Below are positions 10,536-21,100 of a stretch of DNA of 64,000 bases, piece by piece. The stretch is from Tigriopus japonicus. Taxonomy: Eukaryota; Arthropoda; Copepoda; Harpacticoida; Harpacticidae. The notes beneath the pieces were generated by a model. The model saw only the letters and a list, made by a program, of their open reading frames with translations, searched no databases and was not told where the DNA came from. Position 1 is the first letter of the stretch, and every line of letters begins with the position of its first letter. Location of the stretch: assembly GCA_010645155.1 (NCBI GenBank), contig CM021315.1, positions 11,517,723 to 11,581,722 on the forward strand, read 5' to 3'. Made by a program: the position numbers and the translations under genes.

Positions 10536-11719
10536 TTTTTCAAGAACCCCAAAATGAAGGTCATGATGCTCGCAATCGGAACTCCTATTTAAATTTCGAT
10601 TCTCCGATAGCTGCCCTAACTTAAACGAGGCGAATTGCAATATTAGAGAGTAATTTTTGGGATGCTCATCTTATTTCAGCGCAAGTCGCACCCTTTGTTA
10701 TAACGTTCAAAACGGATGAAAACGAAGTTGAAACGGCGGACACTGACGCAACAACAGCCGAGACGAAAACAGCTCCTGCAGGAATTATTGGATTTAGTCT
10801 AAACTATCAACAACTGTCATGCTAGCCGTGCACTTTTTCATGCATAACAACTTGTAATTACGATGTCAATGGAAAAATGAAATGCATTTTCTTTAGTGTT
10901 TACAAATTTGGAAAGTCATTTTAAAATACATGTACCTTTTTTCAGGATTCATGGAAAAAGCGCCCGAAAACATGTTTATTTGCTTTTCGCTAAGTTTTGA
11001 AATTTTATTTGCCTTTTTTATCTTATTTGCGATTTTTGGGCAAAAAAAGTCTTTTTTCCGGTCAAATATGTGGTAAATTGTCTTTTGCAAAGATACTTAC
11101 TGTAGTTTCAGGTCAAGTTTTGTCAGATCATCAGACAAAAATTCCTGACAATCGTATTAGGAATATATTGAATGTTAAATGAGTTATAATATCTTCTATT
11201 TAATATTCATGCATTCCATTTCAGTGCTAGTAAAATATTATGCTCATTTTTCTAATTTAGTGGCCAGTTTTGTCATATTTTTGCAACTTTTCGTGTTGAT
11301 TTTCCATCTTATTTCACATTAACTTGCTTGTTTGCCATTTTAAGCGTGTATAGTTGGCATTTTTTGGGACTAATAGGCACATTTTATGTATTTGCCGGGA
11401 ATCATTGAAATGAAGATAATGAATATAACAGAAATAGATAGAAATGAACTTAAATGAAGAAAAAAGTAATTACATCAATGTAAATTATTAACCAATTAGG
11501 ATGCATAAGTGTAAGTCAGACTTCACCTCGGTCAGATAGAAAATAATGCCATTTGAGAACTTAAGGAATCTTTTGAGTTGGGCTGACGAGATGAACCTGT
11601 GATAACTTCTTTGGTTGATTTGGTGATGGGAGTGAGAAATACATATTCATCTTGTCTGGGCCAAATATGCGGAATTACATTTTCCCCTTTTGCAAGATCT
11701 CAAGTTGCTCACAAAGATG
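10536..11719. other. No supported gene
   Basis: AT-rich sequence with only short chance frames. I see no exon, RNA gene or recognisable element. Confidence 0.5.
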
Positions 11720-12063
11720 TTGATGAGTAGGGCCCGGAAATCATTTTTTTTAATGTAAAATATTCTAAAAATATTTCTCCACTTTTCCTCGATTTTTTAA
11801 ATATTTTTCAAGCAAAGGCTGTTTCAATGAAAATATAAATATTTTCACGAATATTCTAGTCAAAAAAATATTTCGGGCAAAATTGAGGAAAAGATATGAA
11901 TGACTAATGCTCAAAAGAGCCTTCCCAAAATGAACCCAAAATACAAAAATCTCTACAAAATGGCATTTGTACTGAGATTAGACATTCGCAATCAAAACTA
12001 CTGTCATATACGAAAATAATGCGCCATCTATTGAGGCATTTTGACTCGACAAGGAAGCCAGAG

Positions 12064-12952
12064 TAGGGATGGGTGACACCGGCAATTTTGACCTCGACAC
12101 CGACACCGACACCGGAAGGTTGAAACCGACACTGACACCGACACCGGTGTCAAAGTTTCCCATCGACACCGTGGTGTCGACACCGCTGGTGTCGACGCCG
12201 ACACCGACACCAAGAATGACACCGACACCAGTAATTCATATTAGAATTTGGGGTTTAAAAATCATCATCCTAAGTTTTATCAAATACATAACAAGTTCCA
12301 ACCTTTTTTGGTGGCCCTTAACCTCAAATGAAGGGTAAGCAACATAACTTTCCCGTTTGGAATTTTTTTACAAGTAGCGTCCAGAATTATATTTTTTCGT
12401 AGTATTTCCCAATCTTTTCTAATATTTTGGTTGTTTAAAGGAAAAAATCTATTGGGGAAATTGAAATTTCTATTGTTAAATCCGGTTTGTGTCAAGTGTG
12501 CCTCCAATAACAACTAATTAGATTTTAATTAACCTTGATCAAAATTTCAGCTGATTCCACAAAATAAGCGCCTCTTGCGGTCGTATTGAGACATAGTTCC
12601 CAGCTAGAGAGTGGTTTTTAATGCCACTTTTGGCAAAACTTTGGAGAAATAGGTTTGTCCTTAGATGCTTACATTTCTTTGCAATGGCATTTTGTTATCA
12701 AAATCGTACATTTCGGAGAAATGTTGATTTCAAGAAAATCTTGAACGGTTTGCCAAAGAGTGGCATTAAAACACCCTGCTTTGCAAGCCTTTCAATGTAA
12801 TTTTTGCGCGATTTGCGGAACTTTCGGAAAAAACTCGCGAAACCTTAAAACGTCGACACCAGAAACCTGGTGTCGACACTGACACCGAAATCCAAAAAGC
12901 CGGTGTCGGTGTCGAGGTGTCGACACCGACACCGGCTTCTCGCCCACCCCTA
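12064..12952. mobile_element. hAT-like element (family 2) rich in GACACC repeats
   Basis: 889 bp with ends TAGGGATGGGTGA / TCGCCCACCCCTA and an exact 8-bp duplication AGCCAGAG (12056-12063 and 12953-12960). The target is the tRNA-like head of LINE copy A. Both subterminal regions (12072-12235 and 12853-12935) are built of imperfect GACACC/GGTGTC arrays, able to form extensive secondary structure. No transposase. Related ends lie at 20250 and 60571. Confidence 0.9.
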
Positions 12953-13980
12953 AGCCAGAGTGGCCACGCGTACTAGCGCGTTCTTAATAGTGCCGAGTGT
13001 AAGTGCTTCCCCAGACGGCGTAGGTTCGAATCCTGTTGGGGATCGGATTGAAGCTGTGGGGAGAAATCCTCTTCAGCCTCTTCTCGTCTGTCGTCGTGAG
13101 CACACGTCTTTTGCGTTGCTCATGAATTACGGGCCGGTTTAGACTAAGTGCTGTGTTGTGTTGCGTCGTGGTCGTTTGGATCCAAGGTAAGCCATTTTTG
13201 CATATTTTGTATTGTATTGTTTAGAACCACTCATACATCAGAAATGATGATAAAAGAGTATTGGTATTAAGTATTAAGTAAGGGTTTAGCCTTTCTCTTC
13301 TTTCTCTTACTAATTTATTTCTATCTTTAACATTTTTGGTCGTACTGTTTTCGTATTCTCATCTATTTTCAGTTTATTTTTATTTTTCCAACTATCTTTT
13401 CTTTGTTTGTCTTTTTCAGGTTTCCTTTAGCTCTTAAGTTCTTTCTTGTCGTTTTTAATGTCCTTTTCATAATTACATTTTTAGTTATACTTGCAAATTA
13501 ATTTGTCTTGATTAGCGGTCTTAATCATTCTTTTGTCGTTTTCATCCATTATTTTTCTTCCATATTTGAGGTTTTTTTCTTCATGGTATGTTATTCTTTG
13601 TCTTATCTCTTATCAGTTAGGTGTGAGATTGGTTGTCTGACACTCTCTCTTGAGCTAGGTTAGTCGAAACTCTTGTTTTTTTGTTCTTTCCTGTTGGCCA
13701 GAAAGGGTACAATTCCATTAGGTGACGTTCTGTCTTCTTACAGTTAGGTGTGAAATTGTTTGGTTGGTTCCCTCTCTTGGGCTAGGTCAGTCTGGTCAGC
13801 TTCTTCACCTAGTTGTTGTTTCCTGTTAATCTCTTTTCACACCCCTTCCCTTTTGGGAAATAACAAACATACCCATATTGAAGGAATCAGCTCCTTTCTA
13901 ATTTACTGCAGATCCCCCCCCCCCCTTCCTCTTATTACTTTTGTTACAGTTGGTTGTTAGTTTTTCCTTCCATTTACAAG

Positions 13981-14868
13981 ATGGACGCCATCTTGAATCA
14001 GGTTAGCGATGAGGCTAAGAAATGTCTGCATTTAGCCTTAGAAGGGAAGGACCCCTCTGTTGTAAAGAAGGCTTTCATTGTTAAGGCTCTGGTTGCTTGG
14101 GTTATTCAGACCAGAAAGCTCGTTGATTCAAAGGTGGACTCAACTGTAGACAACTCCACTAATACAGAGGAGATTGAGGTTGAGTTGGTTGAAGTGCTCA
14201 ACCAAAAATTGTCCAGGAAGCTCTAGCTTGCAAGGAAGTCTGTCCTGTCCACAAAAGGCATCCTTGTAGTCCTGATAGAAAAGGTTGTAGCTCTTTTGAA
14301 CATCCACAATGGTGTCAAAAATTGTTGAAGTTTGGGCTCCTGAAATACCACAAGAAAGGGTGCTCAAAGGTCGAGTGCCCCTTCTTCCACCCGTACATGT
14401 GTCGTAGGTCAATGAGTAGTGGGACATGTTTCTATGTGGAGTGTAAACAGGTCCATGTAAGGGGTACTCAGAAGAAACCGAGACCAGCAAAATCTGGATC
14501 TCCTAGATATGGATATAGATTAGCCTCCAATCCCCAACCAATCCCCCGAACATTTCATCCTTTCAGCCTCCCCCCTCCTCGTCCTTCTCCTCCTCCAAAC
14601 TCTTTGTCCCATTTCCCTTCCCTTCCCTCACCTCAAAACCTATTCCTATTTCTACCATCCTCCCAAACATCCATAACCCCACTCCTCATCCCATTTTTCC
14701 CTATGGACAACCTAGGTCCTACTCCAATGGAGTCGCCCCTTCCCCTCCTCAAAAATCCCTTCCTGTAGAGCAAAATTTTGTTAGTAAGCAGGATTTTTTA
14801 AGGTTAGACAGGAAGGTCCAAGAACTAATAGACTTAGTTCATCGGAAGACCTTAAGCCCATAAAAGGG
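13981..14868 (+). pseudogene. LINE copy A ORF1, CCCH-finger protein, frameshifted
   Basis: Starts MDAILNQVSDEAKKCLHLAL at 13981 and shifts frame near 14200 by a 1-bp deletion relative to copy B. The finger region continues in another frame (14322-14470), with CSKVECPFFH and C-x8-C-x4-C-x3-H modules, followed by a Pro/Ser-rich tail. See copy B for the intact form. Confidence 0.8.
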
Positions 14869-16885
14869 CTCTATTTGAACGTGCATTGTCTTATTTCCAA
14901 AAAAGACAGCACAAAGGTCAGAGTACTGGAGGAGCTAGCCATCGATAGAGAGGTCTCCTTCATTTCTATCACAGAGACTTGCCTTCGTCCAGGAGTTTTA
15001 GATAAAGAAGTAGCTATAGCTGGTTTAGGCTAGTTCGTTGCGATAGGGTACGACCTGACAATCCCATCTTTCCACATGGGGGCGTATGTCTATATGTCAG
15101 GAAAGACTTACTTCTTAGTCATGTTCAAATGTCGAATGGAGAAGTAGAAGTTTTGATTGGTCACATCAAGGCTCTTGATCTTACGGTTGTAACAATGTAT
15201 CGGCCACCTTCTTGTAGCTCTTCTTCATTTCTGTCAGCTCTCCAATTCATTGGAAAGGAATTAGATCGAGAGGTTTGTTCTCGACTCTTTGTTGTTGGTG
15301 ACTTCAATTTTCCGGCTAGCATTGTAGAGTGGGAGGTTAGTCCGGATGGGTACATACGAAAAATTGGAAGAGTTTGCGATCTTGCGTAATCTCTCTCAAC
15401 ACGTTGGTGTTGCAACGAGAGCAGAGAGTGTTCTGGACTTAGTTTTTTCCAATGACCCTGATCTGATCCAGTATGTCCATGTTGCCCCATGTAGCCTTTC
15501 AGATCATCACATTCTTGAGATAGGGTCGACCATTACTCAAAAGCCGGCGAGCTCTAGAGTTAAACCTGCCCAAAATGTGGGCAAAGTTTAAGTTCAAAGA
15601 TGAACACAGGCCCATTCTTGTTGAAATATTAGGCCAGTTGGACTTGATTCCCATTCTAAAGTAGGAACCATCAATAGATAAAGATATAAATAAGCTTATT
15701 TCCCTATTTGACGAGGTTTATTTGTCCATTGGTATTCCAGAAATAGTGGCAAAAGGTAGATCATTATTCCGAATTCCAAAGGTTAGAAAGAAGTTGTTTA
15801 AACGGAGTTGTCAGCTTTCGAATAGACTTCGGCGTACTTCAAATCCAGTAGTTGTAGCTAGCCTCCAAAATAAATTGAACGTGGTTCAAGCTAAGATTAG
15901 GGCCTCCATTGATTCTGGTCAGATGGAAAATGAAGGTAGAGTTGTCCAGGAGGTTAAGACTAACCCAAAGGCGTTTTTCTCGTTTGCAAACACAAAGAGA
16001 AAAATGAAGCATCCTGTAGGACCTTTTGAGGTCGACGGTAAAACCGTTAATTAATGTTAGTGAGGTTATGGCCAGTATGCTTGGAGATCAGTTCTCAAGT
16101 GTATTTTCAATTCCAAAAAGGGTAGTCAGAGCAGGCCATGACTGTAGCAATGTTTTTGATGAGACTGGCATTGATAGTCAGGATAATCGCCTGGAGGATC
16201 TGGTAGTCACAGATCAAGATGCTTTTGAGGCCATCAAGAGCTTAAAGCTCTCGAGTTCTCCTGGACCTGATGGTGTGACATCTCAGTTTCTGATGAAATG
16301 TTCACAGATTCTTGCCCCTGTTTTCTCCTATTTGATGCGTTGCATTTTAGATCAGGGCAAGTTTCCCTCCTCTCTAAAAGTAGCTCATGTCGTTCCAATT
16401 TTTAAGGGCGGAGATAAGTCACTCCCTAGTAATTATAGGCCCATTTCTTAGAACCTCCAGCGTTGCAAAGGTTTTTAAAAAGAAGATTATGAAGTCCAAG
16501 CTTGTAGATTATTTGGAAGTCCATGATTTAATTACTTCTGGACAGCATGGGTTTCGAGCTCATTTTAGTACAATAACCCAATTGGTTGATCATATTGAGC
16601 AAATCATTGAAGAGCTCGAAAGTCATGGGTCAGAGGTGTTCCGCAAGGTTCAATTTTAGGTCTGCTCTTGTTTATTCTCTTTATTGCTCCTCTCCAGAAG
16701 TTTAGAACGAAAGCCAGTATTTCTTCATATGCTGATGACACAAAATTAGTTTGTGGTCAGGACTCAAAATATTTAGTTGAGGACTTGGAGAAAATCTACT
16801 CTTGGGTTGGCGAGAGTAATATGGCATTAAACGGGATGAAATTCCGCACATTGACGCACATGGGGCGTCAAAATTAGATATTCCG
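14869..16885 (+). pseudogene. LINE copy A ORF2, endonuclease/RT, multiply broken
   Basis: Segments match copy B ORF2: endonuclease pieces with VTMYRPPSCSSSSF and VVGDFNFPASIVEW (15129-15389), the linker (15722-16054), RT start with SSPGPDGVTSQFL and GGDKSLPSNYRPIS (16026-16451), and the YADDTKLVCG region (16668-16877). The block with FAKAFDKVDHG and SGVPQGSI is lost in an internal deletion. Not translatable as one protein. Confidence 0.85.
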
Positions 16886-17478
16886 CTCACCCCCAAAAAC
16901 GGTCAAATGCATCAATTTCACCAGAAACAAAGTTGGAAAATCGGTGCACACAGACAAAAATGCCAAAAAATAGCCTTGTCGAAAGAAATATTTCCTAAAA
17001 ATCCGGCTTTTTTCCAAATATTTTGGGTTTTTGAAGAAAATATATATTGGATATTTAGTCACTTTTTGCAAATATTTTTCCGGGCCCTATTGATGAGTAA
17101 TTGCTTCTATAATATGCAACTCCATTGAGCCTCTATCAAGAAGCCTTCGAATGCAATCAATTTCGGCGTTGATTTGAAGTAGATTGGATAAGATGAACTT
17201 TTAGCGTGGAAATATTTTGTTCGAAAGGTATTGAACTTGATGAAAAAACAAGCAAATTGTCAAAATGAATTCAAAACCGAAATTTCGGCCGAAAGCTCTT
17301 TTGGTCCATCAATAATTCCTACAGAGAGTCGTTCCAGAAGAAAGCGAGTGTTTGTTTATTATTTCATACTTATAATACAATGTCAATCGAAAATAGAACA
17401 AGAATTCGAATTCAGTCAATGGTACCAACTGACAGTAAATGCAAACATACTGTATGTACAAATTTGGGTGCCCAAGTG

Positions 17479-18151
17479 TTAGCAAGGCACTTGAGTATAT
17501 CGAAGACTGTATCCTGCTACAGAAGGACCAGGAGCTAGCCCAACTCCGTCCTTGACTATGGTCGATACTCGAAACGGAACAACTTCACCTAAATGGGGAG
17601 AGACAATTTAGAAAAAATAAGCTTCACGAATGTACTACTGAACTTATTTTGAGGGTTGACAATGCATGATTATACCAAAGGAAATATGATATCTTGACTT
17701 CATTTAAGAAACTTCTTCTCAACATCAAGTTTTACTCAAGGTACTGAGTTACTTGGATGACGATATATTCAGTGAGCTTTCAGCATATTCTCGATCACTC
17801 AAATAGTATGATAGCATGACTGCATAAAAGTGAAACTTACTAGTCACAGTGCCAGCTGCTTCGTCGTCAAACCTATTACTCAACCGCCCTCCACAAAAAG
17901 TGCCGACAGCTGTAGGGGTGGCAGTAGGAATTTGAATGTGGGCTGGGCAACTTCCGCCTTGCTAAAAAGTTGGAAGAAAAAAGGCCTGAATGTATATAGG
18001 AAGGGGATATGCGTTACGATAAACCGTTTTAGGTCACAAAAAACCTTAGCACTTCGAGGTGGGGTTGGGATAATAAGGATTACGTCGGTGAATAAATCAA
18101 AAGCTGGGGAATCACTGGTTGGGGCCTCATTATATTGGATGGAGCAATAAC
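17479..18151 (-). CDS. CUB gene exons 9-11 (C-terminal)
   Basis: Exon 9 (18045-18151) reads YCSIQYNEAPTSDSPAFDLF, exon 10 (17841-17961) reads GGSCPAHIQIP...FCGG, and exon 11 (17479-17588) reads EVVPFRV...LRYTQVPC then TAA. Introns are 83 and 252 bp. Exon 9 uses a poor donor, AAG then GTTTTT; its paralogue at 5122 also has a non-consensus GTCGGT. The intron upstream of exon 9 is 16.7 kb. Confidence 0.85.
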
Positions 18152-21100
18152 CTGAAACAACGATCAAGGCGTAGGATAAAGAGTTAAACAAAGCATGGCG
18201 TTTGATTGAGCAGGAGAAGTCATTTTTAAGTTTCAAAGACATATGAGACCAGTTTTGAGTTGAAAAGACAATGCTACATTTGTAATGAAGTTCAGTTGAT
18301 TAGGTCACGGGTCAAAAGTTGATATGATGTCACTTAAAAACATGCTTGAAAAGCAAATTTATGAAAATATTATAAAATTAAATTTTATGAAAATAAATAA
18401 TAATTTTATATCATATATTTATAATAATATAAAAATGAAAAAATACATATAATCTAATAATAATATTTTATAAAAATAAAAATTTAAAAATAGGACAGAG
18501 CCCATGAACGCTCTTGAAAACAAACAGTATCAGATACCTTTTATACCTTCTCTGAGTACTGTACAGCCCTAATTTCTGGAGCCTCTCCCAACACGAGAGC
18601 TCTCTCATTCCTGTGATATTCCTAGAGAAACATCTTTGGGCCTGCTCGACCTTTTGCAAACCTGCCGAACTCATTGGAGCCCAAATGGGGGAAGCATGGG
18701 GGAAGGACTTGACAGTGCGATAGATCCGTTTGAAATGCTTTCCCCACTTTCAACTGGATGCGCTCATCAAACTTTTCATCATCTTGCATCATTACTCCTA
18801 AATCCCTCATGGACGAGACTTGCTCAATATCACGACCTCCATTGTCTTTGAGTGGAACATCCAATTATGACGTTCCATAAGTCAGTGTGCGGAATTTCAT
18901 CCCGTTCAATGCCATATTACTCTGGCCAACCCAAGAGTAGACTTTCTTTAAGTCCTAAACTAAACATCTTGAGTTCTGACCATTCCTTCTTCCACAAACT
19001 AATTTTGTGTTATCAGCATATGAAGAAATACTGGCTTTTGTTCTAAACTTCTGGAGAGGAGCAATAAAGGGAATAAACAGGAGCGGACTTAAAATTGAAC
19101 CTTGTGGAACACCTGACTTGACATCATATTTGCCACTAAATGATCCTTCAACCTTGATTATTTGCTTCCTATCACTCATGAAACTACCAATCCAATTCAG
19201 GAATTTACCCTGGATCCCAAACTCTTTTAGTTGATTGAGCAAAAGACCATGATCTACCTTATCAAAGGCCTTGGCAAAGTCAAGATAGACGACATCAACT
19301 GTAAAATGGGCTCGAAACCCATGCTGCCCTGGGGGAATGATCTCACGGGCTACAAGGTTGGACTTCATGATCTTCTCAAACACCTTTGCAATACTGGAAG
19401 TCAGAGAAATGGGCCTATAATTACTAGGGAGTGACTTATCTCCGCCCTTAAAAATTGGAACGACATGAGCTACTTTTAGAGAAGAGGGAAACTTGCCCTG
19501 ATCTAAGATGCGACGCATCAAACAGGAGAAAACAGGGGCAAGAATCTGTGAATATTTCTTCAGAAACTGAGATGTCACACCATCAGGTCCAGGAGAACTC
19601 GAGAGCTTCAAGCTCTTGATGGCCTCAAAAGCATCTTGATCTGTGACTACCACATCCTCCAATTGATTATCCTGACTATCAATGCCAGTCTCATCAACGA
19701 CAATACTACAGTCATGGCCTGCTCTGCCAACCCTTTTCGGATGCATTTCTGCTTTTGGTTTTGGTAGGTATGTAAGTAAAATTTAAACAAAAAGCGGCTT
19801 TGGTCCATCACAAGTTTTAATTTCTAGTAAATCTATTATCCTAGTAAATTTGAAGGAATTTCGTTTCAAACATAATAGTTGGTTTCTTGCAAACCTTAAA
19901 TTATTCAAGAAAATCACCTTTTATAATTGTCATCAAAAATTACTGCTGCATGGCTTGTTTTCCCTTCATGATTTTTTTCACAATTTTAGAAATTTTTGAT
20001 AACAAAGTTTTTAACTAGTTTGGGCAAGTAGTAGAAAAATTTCTTTTTCTTTGTGTCTGTTTCAGCAAAATTGAAGTCAAAATATAGATTCAAATATTCA
20101 CTAATGGGCATAATAACTTCTGCAGTCCCTTTTTTGTATTTGAAAAAAGTAGCATTTTTCTAGCATTTTCCATTTCCCAAAAAGCAATTTTCTAGGATTG
20201 ATTTGACTTTAGCTAACATCGTCGCCCCAAAAAAAGTTGGCCACCCTGGTAGGGATGGGTGACACCGGCATTTTTGACATTGACACCGACACCGGCCAAA
20301 TTGTCAAAGTCTACACTGACACAGACACCGGTGTCGACACCGACAACTTGTTCATCATGGATAAGGAACGACCAGAAGGAATAGGAAGACCAAGAAAGAA
20401 AATGAGGAAGTCTAATGGAACCTATTGCTGCGTTATTGGATGCCACAAAAGTCAAAGGATCGAGGGAAAACTAGGCATCAAGTTTTATTCATTTCCAGCC
20501 AATATTGGCCGAAGAGCTCTGCGGATTCGGGCAATCAGACGTGAAAAAATGACGAAAAAGCGTGTTTACCAACAACAGGTAAAGGTCTTTTTGAAAATTG
20601 TTGAAGACATATGTGAGAAGGTATCCATTCTTATCGTTTCAGGATCTCGTATTTGCTCGTCAAATTTTGTTGGTTGGATCAAGTCTGACAATTCCGAGAG
20701 CCCAAATTTATTCCATCGATTTTTCCTACGCGTCATCTTAAAGCCAAAAACTCACAAGACTTAGCAAAGTTCCAAGAAAAGAAGAGAGCGAAAAGCTCGG
20801 GAAGAAGAGACCAAACGGATTGAACTGGAAAAGGCAGAGGAGACCGAAACATGTGAAACTGACGAATTTGGTGAAGAGAGCTATGGAAGCAAGGACTATT
20901 GGATGCGAGATTTGCAGAAAGATGTCGTTACCACAGACCAGGGTTGCCAACTGGCGATTTCTATCGCCAGATTTCAAGAATCTGGCTATTTTGAAACGTG
21001 TCTGGCGATGGAAAAATTAATCTGCCGAATTCAGCTGATCTGGCGATAAATCTGGCGATTTTAGTATTTCTGGCGATAAATTTGGCGAAAAGAGCAAATT

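Larger units (their letters stand above)
12051..16887 (+). mobile_element. CR1-like LINE, copy A (defective)
   Basis: Collinear with copy B at 21132-26033: tRNA-like head (AAGGAAGCCAGAG at 12051, continued at 12961-13075), 5' UTR to about 13980, ORF1 and ORF2. Defects: a hAT element inside the head; ORF1 1-bp deletion near 14200; ORF2 start ATG changed to AAG; frame breaks near 15030, 15350 and 15600; the same TAG/+1 lesion as copy B at 16449-16451; and a roughly 190-bp deletion near 16630. The 3' end is missing: sequence passes directly into the right half of the host MITE at about 16888. Loss of the 3' rather than the 5' end is unusual for a LINE and suggests a later deletion. Confidence 0.85.
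11728..17089 (+). mobile_element. hAT-like MITE (family 1), split by later insertions
   Basis: The left part (11728 to about 12045) starts TAGGGCCCGGAAA and the right part (about 16888-17089) ends TTTTTCCGGGCCCTA. Both align to the left and right halves of the uninterrupted 539-bp copy at 58591-59129. The 8 bp before the left end (11720-11727) and after the right end (17090-17097) are identical, TTGATGAG. So this is one insertion, later opened by a CR1-like LINE (about 12051-16887). About 50 bp of its middle are missing. Confidence 0.88.

Noticed and set aside
12028..12338. Frames rich in Asp-Thr or Val-Ser repeats
   Set aside because: Translations of the GACACC array in a hAT element.
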